In this document: positions 1-7,593 of the stretch, piece by piece
Numbering within the stretch: position 1 is the stretch's first letter
How the letters are laid out: each line of letters starts with the position of its first letter
DNA from: an uncultured Clostridia bacterium
Lineage (GTDB): Bacteria > Bacillota > Clostridia > JAAYHZ01
Assembly: GCA_937894465.1 (NCBI GenBank)
Contig: CALCRE010000189.1
Span: forward strand, 1-18,672
DNA: 18,672 bases
Direction of reading: 5' to 3'
The notes under the pieces: model-generated
Seen by the model: the letters and a program-made list of their open reading frames with translations, nothing else
Database searches by the model: none
Told to the model about the DNA's origin: nothing
Position numbers and translations under genes: made by a program

Positions 1-60
1 TAGCGGGTTATGGGGTTTAACAATTAACTAATATATGAAAACACGAGAGGAGTGATATAA

Positions 61-552
61 ATGGTTACAATGGAAATGATCGATCAATTCAGAAAGAGAA
101 CCAATTGCAGTTACGAAGAAGCAAAGATGTACTTGGAACGTAATAACGGAAACATGGTAGAAGCCATAGTCGATTTCGAGCGAAATCACAGCAAAGTGAA
201 AAACGAAGAGAAAACTTCTAAATTGAAAGAGTTCTTTTCGAAGGCATACCGTACGAGATTTGTGGTGGAAGACAAGGGATCTACCATACTGAACCTTTCA
301 GTTTTATTCATAGCATTGTTCATCCTGCTTACACTGCGATCCTTCCCTATCATCATCATAAGTATCGTAGTGGCATTGCTCTTAGGATACCGATTCAGTA
401 TTCAAAAATATACAGGAGCCAATGTGGATATCAACAAATTCTTGCATGATGCCACAAAGAATGGGGGAAATCAGCAACAAAACATTCAACCCAATCAAAA
501 CAGTACTCAAGGAAACGATCAGAGCAAACCGGATGAATATACTGTTGAATAA
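61..552 (+). CDS. DUF4342-type protein with UBA-like N-terminus and membrane segment
   Basis: Unknown function. Residues 1-42 look like a UBA/TS-N three-helix fold (a Cys-Ser-Tyr-Glu-Glu-Ala stretch followed by NNGNMVEAIVDFE), as in the ubiquitin-associated-like domains of bacterial EF-Ts. Residues about 74-112 are hydrophobic, with a short polar break near RSF, and end in GYRFSI; this matches the DUF4342 pattern as I remember it. The tail (about 130-163) is rich in Gln and Asn and is probably disordered. The start is supported by GAGGAGTG ending 6 nt before the ATG. It lies upstream of and in the same direction as a two-component system, and I recall DUF4342 genes often sitting beside such systems in clostridia, so a linked membrane role is possible but inferred. 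The family call is fairly secure; the function is not known. Confidence 0.8.
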   Translation: MVTMEMIDQFRKRTNCSYEEAKMYLERNNGNMVEAIVDFERNHSKVKNEEKTSKLKEFFSKAYRTRFVVEDKGSTILNLSVLFIALFILLTLRSFPIIIISIVVALLLGYRFSIQKYTGANVDINKFLHDATKNGGNQQQNIQPNQNSTQGNDQSKPDEYTVE

Positions 553-592
553 GTAATCTAACAAGAACCGACAAAACCACATCATACTTTAA

Positions 593-611
593 AAGGGGGC
601 CATGCCCCCTT
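593..611 (+). terminator. GC-rich hairpin, possible terminator
   Basis: AAGGGGGC, a 3-nt CAT loop, then GCCCCCTT form a perfect 8-bp stem 40 nt after the stop of the DUF4342-type gene. The plus-strand tail (CTCCC) has no proper T-run. The minus-strand reading has TTTT after the stem, but no minus-strand gene needs a terminator here. It is probably a weak or factor-assisted terminator that separates this gene from the two-component operon. Confidence 0.45.
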
Positions 612-665
612 CTCCCATGTCGGTAAGATATTGGTTCGATTGTTTCATTAATATCCTATTTAAGA

Positions 666-671
666 TATAAT
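666..671 (+). promoter_or_regulatory. -10 element of the two-component operon promoter
   Basis: A perfect TATAAT lies 33 nt before the response regulator ATG. No good -35 hexamer is present at 16-18 nt spacing (the best is TTTCAT at 643-648), so the promoter may depend on an activator, perhaps by autoregulation. The ribosome binding site AGAGGTG is at 692-698. Confidence 0.5.
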
Positions 672-703
672 ATTTTGGAAATGAGAAAGTAAGAGGTGAG
701 AAA

Positions 704-1392
704 ATGACGCAACGAATCGTTATTGTGGAAGACGAACAGAAAATAGCAAGATTCCTACAACTCGAACTGGAGCATGAAGGATATAATGTAAAAGTAACTT
801 ACGACGGATTATCCGGTTTAGAAACGGCATGCGAGCCGGAAACCGATTTGGTCATACTGGATCTGATGTTGCCAGGTTTAAGCGGTATTGAGGTTTGCAG
901 AAGATTGAGAAAGGTTTCTCAAGTCCCTGTCATTATGTTGACTGCAAAAGATGATGTATCGGATAAGGTCATGGGATTGGATATGGGTGCGGATGATTAT
1001 TTAACCAAACCATTTGCCATTGAAGAACTGTTGGCGCGTATTCGTGCGGCATTAAAACGATCACAGCCAAAAAACCGACCGGAGGACAACTATTTGGCCA
1101 AAGGCCTTTTAATGTTGTATCCTGAAACACGTGTTGTAATTCCAAAAGATCAAATTCGGTTTTTGACCTCTCAAAAACCGAATTTGATCTTTTGGAATAC
1201 TTGTTAAGCAACAAGAATGTTGCGCTGACCCGTGATCGGTTGTTAGAAGGCGTATGGGGATACAATTATGCAGGAAACACCAATATCACTGATGTTTATA
1301 TAAAATATCTAAGGGACAAAATTGATAACCGCTTCAATGTCTCCGTCATTGAAACGGTAAGAGGGGTAGGTTACAAAATCGCTGATGAGTAG
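704..1392 (+). pseudogene. OmpR-family response regulator, frameshifted at a palindrome
   Basis: This is a DNA-binding two-component response regulator split into two frames. Frame 1 (704-1207) encodes a complete receiver domain: acidic pocket E9-D10, phosphoacceptor D53 in LDLMLPG, T80, and K102 in TKPF. It then runs into the winged-helix domain and goes out of frame after RVVI, stopping at 1205-1207. Frame 2, one base back, carries the rest: DLSKTEFDLLEYLL from 1165, the recognition-helix region (DVYIKYLRDKID) and the C-terminal RGVGYKI hairpin, ending at 1392. Joined, the product would be about 229 aa, normal for the OmpR/PhoB family. The break falls inside a perfect 28-bp inverted repeat (1139-1198). 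The last codons overlap the kinase start (ATGA). If the sequence is right, the product is a receiver without a working DNA-binding domain. A sequencing or assembly error at the hairpin is the main alternative. Confidence 0.85.
1139..1198. repeat. Perfect 28-bp inverted repeat with 4-nt loop inside a coding region
   Basis: The left arm is 1139-1166, the loop CCTC is 1167-1170, and the right arm is 1171-1198. All 28 pairs match, and pairing fails at 1138/1199. The loop and right arm encode the conserved D-L-S-K-T-E-F-D-L-L-E motif of OmpR regulators and so look ancestral. The left arm replaces the usual short variable loop between RVV and the D-L motif with 26 nt, which is not a multiple of three, and is the exact reverse complement of the right arm. 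This is the pattern expected from a template-switch copy within a quasi-palindrome. Confidence 0.9.
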
Positions 1393-2806
1393 ACACCGAC
1401 AACAAGGAAACAAAAAAACTGCAATAGAGAAGCTTTTTGCGGTTTTATCCTATCCGGTGAATGCAATAAAGAACATTGGGTTGAAAACACGCTTCTCGAT
1501 AGCATTCAGGATTACTCTGTTCAATATACGGTTGTTATTACAGTATTCTATTTTTGCTGTCTTTATCGTCATCTTGGGAATAAGTTTCGTCTATGCAAAG
1601 AATATACCGTTTACTCGATATCATGAGTTTACACAATCTGTTCGAATAGACGAAAAACAAAGGATAGAAGATTTTTGTCTGACCGAGAATGTATTCATCC
1701 GAGTATATGACAAGAAAAATGAATTGATCTTTGATTACTCTGTCTTCAAAGAGACTAAACAATATGTACCTGCGCCTTACACATTCCGCGCAGGGGAACA
1801 ATATTATCTTTCTTTACCATATATCATCAAGGACATTGACAAAACCTATCATGCAAACCTGTATACGGACATTACTTTCTACGTGTTGTCGGGTTTTTCC
1901 ATTTTAAAGATACTAGCCGTTTCCTTGTTCGTCATGATTGGACTTATTGGCTACAAGTCGTCTAAAGTATCCAAGAGTCTGCTTTCTCCCTTGCAAGAAT
2001 TAAGTCAAACACTAAGGCAAATATCCGAAAGCAATATGACATCCAGAATTAATGTCAGCGATAGTAAATATGAATTGAAAGATATTGCCCAATCCTTTAA
2101 CCAAATGATGGATTCCATTGAAAACTCTTATCAAAAGCAAAAACAATTTGTATCTGACGCATCTCATGAGCTAAGAACACCCATCGCTGTCATACAGGGG
2201 TATGCAAATATGTTGAACCGGTGGGGGAAAGATGACCCGAAAATCCTGCAAGAATCCATTGACGCCATCGCCGAAGAAACAGAAAATATGAAGGATCTGG
2301 TAGAAAAGCTTTTGTTTATTGCTCGATCAGACAAAGCCACTTTTCAATTGGAGAAGACATCTTTTGAACTTTGCTCCCTCGTATCGGATCTGGTCAAAGA
2401 ATTTTCATTCATAGCCCCTAAAAAACAATTCACCTTTACTCCTGTTCATAATCCGACGATATACGCGGATAAAAACAGAATTAAGGAAGCTTACCGCATT
2501 ATCATCGACAATGCCGTCAAATATACTCAAGACAATGGTGTAATCAAGTTGTCCATCTACCAGGAAGGACAATATGTATGCTTTGGTGTTACCGACAACG
2601 GACCGGGAATTCCAAAAGATGAACTTCCCAAAATCTTTGACCGTTTCTTCAGCCGCAACCGTAGTTCAAAAGATGTTGAGTCCAAAAGTCACGGTTTAGG
2701 GCTGGCATTGGCTAAAATCATCATTTTGGCGCATTCCGGTAAAATCACCGTCAAGAGCCTATTGGGGCAAGGAACAGAATTCATCATCAAGTTACCGAAA
2801 AACTGA
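1385..2806 (+). CDS. Membrane sensor histidine kinase, HAMP-HisKA-HATPase
   Basis: This is a class I sensor kinase that would phosphorylate the adjacent response regulator. In order: a basic cytoplasmic N-terminus, TM1 about 51-71, an extracytoplasmic sensor region about 72-164, TM2 about 165-190, HAMP about 190-243, a HisKA dimerisation domain with SHELRTP and phosphoacceptor H261, and a HATPase domain with N-box N376 (DNAVKYT), G1 DNGPGIP 414-420, F-box 427-432 and G2 HGLGLALA 446-453. All catalytic boxes are intact. The layout resembles ArlS/YkoH-type kinases. The ligand cannot be read from the sequence. The start overlaps the regulator's stop (ATGA) and has no well-spaced ribosome binding site (GAGGGG lies 18 nt upstream), which suggests translational coupling. 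The frameshift in the regulator would put the last translated stop about 180 nt upstream and could reduce kinase synthesis. Confidence 0.93.
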   Translation: MSRHRQQGNKKTAIEKLFAVLSYPVNAIKNIGLKTRFSIAFRITLFNIRLLLQYSIFAVFIVILGISFVYAKNIPFTRYHEFTQSVRIDEKQRIEDFCLTENVFIRVYDKKNELIFDYSVFKETKQYVPAPYTFRAGEQYYLSLPYIIKDIDKTYHANLYTDITFYVLSGFSILKILAVSLFVMIGLIGYKSSKVSKSLLSPLQELSQTLRQISESNMTSRINVSDSKYELKDIAQSFNQMMDSIENSYQKQKQFVSDASHELRTPIAVIQGYANMLNRWGKDDPKILQESIDAIAEETENMKDLVEKLLFIARSDKATFQLEKTSFELCSLVSDLVKEFSFIAPKKQFTFTPVHNPTIYADKNRIKEAYRIIIDNAVKYTQDNGVIKLSIYQEGQYVCFGVTDNGPGIPKDELPKIFDRFFSRNRSSKDVESKSHGLGLALAKIIILAHSGKITVKSLLGQGTEFIIKLPKN

Positions 2807-2807
2807 G

Positions 2808-2860
2808 AAAAGATCCGTAGAGTCACCCTATTTGCAGTAAAGCTCTCCGGATCTTCTTTT
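2808..2860. terminator. Bidirectional terminator between kinase and ATPase genes
   Basis: The stem AAGATCCG (2810-2817) / CGGATCTT (2848-2855) continues inward with AGAG/CTCT. CTTTTAT follows on the plus strand, and CTTTTCTCAGTTTTT follows on the minus strand. It sits between two convergent genes (stops at 2806 and 2879) and suits both. Confidence 0.75.
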
Positions 2861-2878
2861 ATACATCATAAACTATAA

Positions 2879-5476
2879 TTATACATCTTTTATGGCTCTT
2901 ACCGCTTTAAGGTCTTTTCCTTTTTTATGATTTCTATGAACATTAATCATAAGGAAGGGTTGTAACAAGGAGACACCTCCAACGATACCCCAGTAAGCCA
3001 ATTTTAAAGGAACTGTGGAAAACACATTAGCTAACACCGGAATATAGATCACTGCCAATAACATTAGGAAGGAAACTGCAATGGCTAAAAGCAATACCTT
3101 ATTAGAGAAAAATGATATTTCGGTGATGCTGTGACGTTCACTTTTACATTCTAATACATGAACCAGTTGTGCTGTCACCAGGTGGGCAAAGGCCGCTGTT
3201 CTGGCGGTGATCAAGTCACCCCCAATGAAATGGATCAACCAATAAACGAACAATGTGCCAAAACCGATTGTAATGCCTCTGAATATGATCTTACGTCCTA
3301 AACCTTCTGAAAAAACATCACTTTCCTTTGCAACCGGAGGTCGATCCATCACATCCTTTTCTCCAGGTTCAAACCCCAAAGCAACTGCCGGAAAACCGTC
3401 GGTAACCAAGTTCACCCATAAAATTTGAATGGGAATCAAGGGCATCGGCAATCCTGCAATGGCAGCGACAAACATGGTCAACACTTCCCCTATATTACAA
3501 GATAACAAATATCGTATGAATCGACGGATGTTTTGATAGATAATCCTGCCTTCTCTCACTGCTACAACAATGGTGTTGAAGTTATCATCTAACAAAACCA
3601 AATCAGCTGCTTCCCGGGTGACGTCCGTTCCATTGATACCCATAGCCACCCCAATATCGGCTTCCTTTAATGCCGGTGCGTCGTTAACGCCATCTCCGGT
3701 CATTGCAGTAATATATCCCTTCCGTTTGTATGCTTTGACGATCTCCAGCTTATCCGAAGGTGACACAGATGCATATACATGCGTAGTTTGAGTAATGTAG
3801 TCCATTTGTTTTTGTGTTGCATTCCGTAATTGAGAACCGGTAACCACTTTTTCATCACCGGATAAGATTCCGACTTTCCGAGCCACCGCTGCTGCTGTTC
3901 CCGGTTGATCACCGGTAATCATCACCGGTGTAATTCCGGCACGCTTACACAAACTCACCGATTCTTCAACGCCAGCTCGAGGCAGATCTTCCATAGCTTC
4001 TAATCCTGCAAAAATCATATGGCTTTCAGTGGCATCGGACATTTTGGTGACAGGTTTCCAACAGATACCCAGAACCCTTAAACCTTGATATGAAAAATCT
4101 TTGTTTTGTCTGTGTATTCTATTTTTATCGTTTTGTGTGATAGGTTTAGCTGTTTTTCCCTCCATGATCTGATCTGACATTGCCATAATCACTTCGGGGT
4201 TGCCTTTTGTCAACATCAATTTGTGATGATCTTTTGTTTCCACTATAACTGACATACACTTCCGGTCGGAATCAAACGAAATCTCTCCTACCCGTTTATA
4301 TGTCTTCATTAACCTGGAAAGATCAAAGTAGAACTTTTCAATGTATTCTAATAAAGCCACTTCAGTGGGATCCCCGTTATATCTTGATTCCGGATCTGAG
4401 GGGTTGATATGAACATTATGACATAAGGCAAAAGTCAAAAACATGATATCTTCTTGTGCATATTCGGTTTTGACACCTTGCACAATCTTATCCGTTTTCA
4501 TTTTTACCAGCTCCGGTACAGTAAATTTAACCGTCATTTTGTTTTCGGTAATCGTACCGGTCTTATCTGAACAAATTACCCGGATATTCCCCAATGTTTC
4601 CACAGCAGAGAGCTTTCTGGCCAATGCATTCACCTTGACCATCCTGTTAACCCCAATGGCTAATGCAACGGTAACCACCACCGGTAAACCTTCCGGAATG
4701 GCTGCCACAGCAAGACTGATACCTGCAAGCAGCATGTCGAAAACATCTCCACCGTGCAATGTTCCGATCAAAGCTACTACGGCGCAAATCCCTAAGCAAC
4801 CAATAACCAGCCATTTTCCCAACTTTGCCAATCTTAGCTGCAATGGAGTTTTTTCATCATCCGCATCAGATATCATACCGGCGATTTTGCCCATTTGGGT
4901 CATAGCACCGGTGCCTGTGATCGACGCAAGACAGTGACCTGATACTGCAACAGTGCCCATGTAAATGTAATTTTCTTCTTTGGAAGAAGAAGTTTTAAAT
5001 ACCGGAACCGATTCACCGGTCAACAAAGATTCATCCACCTTAAAATTAGTACATTCTACAAGCTTTGCATCAGCGCCGATCCGATCTCCACTTTCCACAA
5101 CCAATAAGTCTCCCGGCACCAAAACCTTTGTTTCCACTGTTTTAACGATCCCGTCCCGCATGACCTTCGACATGGGCGCTGCCATTGCTTTTAACGAATC
5201 CATGGTCTTTTCGGTCTTGAACTCCTGTATGAAGCCCAATATTCCGTTAAAAATCACAATTGCAATAATGACAAACGCTTCAATTTCCTCACCTAGAAAG
5301 ATCGATACTACGGCAGCGGCTAATAAAATCAAAGTCATAAAATCAGCAAACTGATTTAAGAAGAGAAAAAGCGGTCTTTTCTGCTTTCGCCCTTTGATTT
5401 GGTTGTATCCGTACTCTCTTAGTCTTTCTGATGCTTGTTGTTCTGTTAATCCTGTGTTTAAAAATTTGTCCTGCAA
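2879..5476 (-). CDS. Calcium-type P-type (P2) ATPase
   Basis: This membrane pump probably exports Ca2+ using ATP. At 865 aa it fits the bacterial SERCA/PMCA-like group (for example B. subtilis YloB). Visible parts are an N-terminal cation-ATPase domain (1-60), the actuator motif TGES 153-156, TM4 PEGLP 261-265, phosphorylated D304 in CSDKTGT, nucleotide-binding KGNPE 424-428, TGDQP 521-525, the hinge TGDGVNDAP 593-601, and about ten membrane segments. Residues matching the SERCA calcium sites are present: E262 in PEGLP, N661 and E664 in NIGE, and N689, T692 and D693 in NLVTDG, so Ca2+ is favoured over Mn2+ or Na+. The start is TTG, chosen because GGGGGAG stands 7 nt upstream; no suitable ATG is nearby. 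That ribosome binding site can pair with an upstream ACTCCCCC. The gene lies 71 nt after the flavoprotein gene and may be cotranscribed with it. Confidence 0.93.
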   Translation of the reverse strand: MQDKFLNTGLTEQQASERLREYGYNQIKGRKQKRPLFLFLNQFADFMTLILLAAAVVSIFLGEEIEAFVIIAIVIFNGILGFIQEFKTEKTMDSLKAMAAPMSKVMRDGIVKTVETKVLVPGDLLVVESGDRIGADAKLVECTNFKVDESLLTGESVPVFKTSSSKEENYIYMGTVAVSGHCLASITGTGAMTQMGKIAGMISDADDEKTPLQLRLAKLGKWLVIGCLGICAVVALIGTLHGGDVFDMLLAGISLAVAAIPEGLPVVVTVALAIGVNRMVKVNALARKLSAVETLGNIRVICSDKTGTITENKMTVKFTVPELVKMKTDKIVQGVKTEYAQEDIMFLTFALCHNVHINPSDPESRYNGDPTEVALLEYIEKFYFDLSRLMKTYKRVGEISFDSDRKCMSVIVETKDHHKLMLTKGNPEVIMAMSDQIMEGKTAKPITQNDKNRIHRQNKDFSYQGLRVLGICWKPVTKMSDATESHMIFAGLEAMEDLPRAGVEESVSLCKRAGITPVMITGDQPGTAAAVARKVGILSGDEKVVTGSQLRNATQKQMDYITQTTHVYASVSPSDKLEIVKAYKRKGYITAMTGDGVNDAPALKEADIGVAMGINGTDVTREAADLVLLDDNFNTIVVAVREGRIIYQNIRRFIRYLLSCNIGEVLTMFVAAIAGLPMPLIPIQILWVNLVTDGFPAVALGFEPGEKDVMDRPPVAKESDVFSEGLGRKIIFRGITIGFGTLFVYWLIHFIGGDLITARTAAFAHLVTAQLVHVLECKSERHSITEISFFSNKVLLLAIAVSFLMLLAVIYIPVLANVFSTVPLKLAYWGIVGGVSLLQPFLMINVHRNHKKGKDLKAVRAIKDV

Positions 5477-5482
5477 TTTATT

Positions 5483-5527
5483 ACTCCCCCATCAATAACC
5501 TTTGTCCTATACATATTGAGGGGGAGT
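5483..5527 (-). promoter_or_regulatory. Hairpin that could mask the ATPase ribosome binding site
   Basis: In the minus-strand mRNA, ACTCCCCC (from 5527-5520) is followed 29 nt later by GGGGGAGT (5490-5483), a perfect 8-bp GC-rich stem. The second arm contains the whole Shine-Dalgarno sequence of the TTG-initiated ATPase gene. Pairing would block initiation. Confidence 0.45.
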
Positions 5528-5547
5528 TTAAATTATGACTTGCCTGT

Positions 5548-6426
5548 CTACTTTTTTAGTTTCTTTACATAATCCAATACCGCTTTGCCGGCCATTGCGC
5601 CTTGTCCTACTGCAACCGAGATCTGTTTGAATGTGCCCGTACAATCACCGCAAGCAAACAAACCGGGTATGTTTGTAGAGCCGTCCTTATCTACAACTAC
5701 GGCATTGTTCTCGGTTAGAACACCCATCTTCAAGGCAAATGACAATGCCGATGCGCTACCATAAGCAATAAAGACACCACCTACACTTTCGGATGTACCA
5801 TCGGTAAATTCGACTTCTTCCACATAATCCCCACCACCAATTCCAGCAATGGGTTTGTTATTTACCTTTAATTGTTGAAGAATGTCTTTGGATTGCTCAT
5901 CAATCTCCAAATCCCGGCCATTTGTAAAAAGAGTGATGTCTTTGGTATAGGTTAATAATTCTGAAGCTTCGTGGACTGCAAAATCGGTATAACCGATCAC
6001 CCCCACTTTCTTATCACGATAAAAGAAGCCGTCACAAGTGGAACAATAACTGATTCCCTTACCCTCAAAATCCTTGATTCCTTTTAAAGATAGCTTTCTA
6101 CCGGGTTGGCCTACTGCCAAAATCACAGCCATCGCTTTATAAGTTCCACGATTTCCTATAACATTGAAGGATCCGTCATAAGTAATATCGACGATTTCAT
6201 CTTCCGCAAACTCAACGCCCAAACGCTTTGCCTGCTTTACACCGTTATCCATCAATTCCTTACCGGTGATCGTTTCAGGGAATCCGTAATAATTATCAAT
6301 TTTATCTGTCTTGTACAATCCGCCGAAGTCTTTGGCCACCACCAAAGTAGACAAGTTACCCCGAACGGTATACAAGGAAGAGGAAATGCCTGCCGGCCCT
6401 TTTCCGATTATGACTACATCAACCAT
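5548..6426 (-). CDS. Thioredoxin reductase-like flavoprotein lacking NADPH motifs
   Basis: This 292-aa flavoprotein has the low-Mr thioredoxin reductase fold and presumably reduces a thioredoxin-like partner in the cytoplasm. FAD binding is shown by IIGKGPAG (6-13) and GDCTG (260-264). The redox-active disulfide is C128-S-T-C131-D. The NADPH domain is unusual. The normal GGGxSA motif is replaced by IGYTDFAVHEA (144-154), and the HRRxxxR motif is replaced around 165-174 by TLFTNGRDLE. The same replacement, including the Gly-Tyr, is what I recall from the ferredoxin-dependent flavin thioredoxin reductase (FFTR) of Clostridium acetobutylicum. I therefore infer that the electron donor is ferredoxin rather than NADPH; this is not proven. 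The start is supported by GGAG 8 nt before the ATG. No thioredoxin gene is adjacent. A TATAAT on the minus strand (about 6462-6467) may be its promoter. Confidence 0.85.
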   Translation of the reverse strand: MVDVVIIGKGPAGISSSLYTVRGNLSTLVVAKDFGGLYKTDKIDNYYGFPETITGKELMDNGVKQAKRLGVEFAEDEIVDITYDGSFNVIGNRGTYKAMAVILAVGQPGRKLSLKGIKDFEGKGISYCSTCDGFFYRDKKVGVIGYTDFAVHEASELLTYTKDITLFTNGRDLEIDEQSKDILQQLKVNNKPIAGIGGGDYVEEVEFTDGTSESVGGVFIAYGSASALSFALKMGVLTENNAVVVDKDGSTNIPGLFACGDCTGTFKQISVAVGQGAMAGKAVLDYVKKLKK

Positions 6427-6592
6427 GTTCTTATCTCCATCATTTTTAGTTTTATTGATCCATTATATCACATAACATATAAATGCTACATATAATGAAT
6501 AAGTGGTAAAAGCGTGTTTAACTCGAAAAGAACATTCATAAACACGAAGATGCCGGAATAAAGTTAATATAGTGTGATACGGAGGTTTTAGC

Positions 6593-6919
6593 ATGAAGTA
6601 CGACTTGGACTCCAAGTTTGTGGAAAGGTATATGAGGCAAAACGAAAAATCAATGAATAAAAAAGTAGATAAGGCCATCGAAATGCTTAAAAACGAAAAC
6701 ACCGATGAATTGAGAAACAAGTTAAAAAATATCGACATGGATCAGTTGAACCGTAAAATGGATGAGTTCGACAAGGATAAATTGAAAGAACTGAACATAG
6801 ACTTGAACAAAGTCAAAGGTAGGTTAACTCAAAAAGATTTTGATTATATGGAGAAGATGCTCGGTAAAAACGGACCGGAGATCATGAGAAAAATTAAAAA
6901 AATGCTATATGATTCATAA
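6593..6919 (+). CDS. Small charged helical protein, unidentified
   Basis: I do not recognise this 108-aa protein. It is very rich in Lys, Asp, Glu, Asn and Met, almost without aromatic or Cys residues, and has no signal peptide or membrane segment, so it should be a soluble, largely helical or coiled-coil protein. Repeated I-D/N-x-x-L-N-K/R phrases occur around 46-75. The start is supported by GGAGGT 6 nt upstream. It heads a three-gene run with tight spacing (next ATG 21 nt after its stop) that leads into the spore gene sleB. A role in sporulation is a guess from context only. Confidence 0.75.
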   Translation: MKYDLDSKFVERYMRQNEKSMNKKVDKAIEMLKNENTDELRNKLKNIDMDQLNRKMDEFDKDKLKELNIDLNKVKGRLTQKDFDYMEKMLGKNGPEIMRKIKKMLYDS

Positions 6920-6940
6920 ATCATAAAGAGGAGGAACAAT

Positions 6941-7267
6941 ATGGCTGATCAACTCGATGACAAAATTGATATGATTGCAAAAATGCTCGGTCAAGATAAT
7001 GTCCCGGATGATATGAAGGATATGATCAAATCCTTCGCTTCTCAAATGGAGCAGGGAAACAGGGCTTCGCCGGCTTCGGACAACAGTTTGGAGGTATTGG
7101 GCAATGCTCGAAATGTAATCGACAAACTGCAGCATGTGAACGACCCGAGAATTCATTTGCTTCTTGCCGTGAAGCCATTTTTAAATGATAGGAGACAAAA
7201 GAAAGTATCAACATGCGTAAACATACTGAGAATATCAATGATTACAGAACTTTTTAAAAATGATTAA
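6941..7267 (+). CDS. Small acidic protein, unidentified
   Basis: This 108-aa protein is not recognised with certainty. The N-terminal half is acidic and helical (about 1-38), the middle is a Ser/Pro/Asn linker (about 39-50), and the C-terminal part (about 66-105) has DPRIHLLLAVKPFLNDRRQK followed by an amphipathic helix. I recall similar 'LLLALKPFL-D-RRQKK' endings in uncharacterised clostridial proteins, so it is probably a conserved family. There are no membrane segments or catalytic motifs. GAGGAGG ends 6 nt before the ATG. It is the middle gene of the small cluster, 11 nt from the next gene, so cotranscription is likely. Confidence 0.75.
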   Translation: MADQLDDKIDMIAKMLGQDNVPDDMKDMIKSFASQMEQGNRASPASDNSLEVLGNARNVIDKLQHVNDPRIHLLLAVKPFLNDRRQKKVSTCVNILRISMITELFKND

Positions 7268-7278
7268 GGAGGGCACAA

Positions 7279-7551
7279 ATGGTTTCGGTACGTTCCAATA
7301 TTTATTCCAATCCCAGGAGGCCTTCACAACCGGAGGACAATCGTCGGATACCATTGCCCGACGAATTGTCCGACCGCAAGGAAGAGAAATTGCTTCCGGA
7401 CTATTCATTTAAGTCCATTCTGAATAAGATCAAGAATAATATCGAGCTTGACGACATTATTTTATTAGTGCTGGCTCTGGTATTGCTAAAAGATGATAAT
7501 GACGACAAAATTTTATTGCTTCTGGTAATCTACATACTTATTGATTTTTAA
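7279..7551 (+). CDS. Small protein with proline/arginine-rich N-terminus and hydrophobic tail
   Basis: This 90-aa protein has no recognised function. Residues 1-45 are polar and rich in Pro, Arg, Ser and Asp. The C-terminal 35 residues alternate hydrophobic blocks with an acidic turn: ELDDIILLVLALVLLKDDND, then KILLLLVIYILIDF. This looks like a short helical hairpin or a peripheral membrane anchor, with the acidic turn between the halves. AAGGAGGG ends 5 nt before the ATG and overlaps the end of the previous gene. It is the last of the three-gene run; no terminator is visible before sleB, so read-through into sleB is likely and may be handled by the hairpin at 7570-7608. Confidence 0.75.
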   Translation: MVSVRSNIYSNPRRPSQPEDNRRIPLPDELSDRKEEKLLPDYSFKSILNKIKNNIELDDIILLVLALVLLKDDNDDKILLLLVIYILIDF

Positions 7552-7563
7552 AGATCGGATTCA

Positions 7564-7593
7564 TGAATATTTCTTTCTTTTCAAGACAAACTA
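7564..7593 (+). promoter_or_regulatory. Candidate sigma-G promoter of sleB
   Basis: GAATA (7565-7569) fits the sigma-G -35 consensus GHATR, and CAAACTA (7587-7593) matches CATNHTA with one mismatch, spacing 17. Transcription would begin near 7600, giving a leader of about 18 nt before the sleB start. In B. subtilis sleB is transcribed by sigma-G in the forespore, which supports the call. Confidence 0.55.

Noticed and set aside
1139..1198. Programmed -1 frameshift stimulated by the hairpin
   Set aside because: No canonical XXXYYYZ slippery heptamer precedes the stem in the right frame, OmpR regulators are not known to be frameshifted, and the left arm replaces family-like sequence. Mutation or artefact is simpler.
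1192..1392. Separate small gene starting at TTG 1192
   Set aside because: It encodes the second half of the OmpR winged-helix domain in the correct order and directly continues the regulator. It is part of a frameshifted gene.
4443..4937. Plus-strand ORF inside the ATPase gene (also 4980-5354)
   Set aside because: Antisense shadow of a highly conserved P-type ATPase, with no ribosome binding site and no family resemblance.
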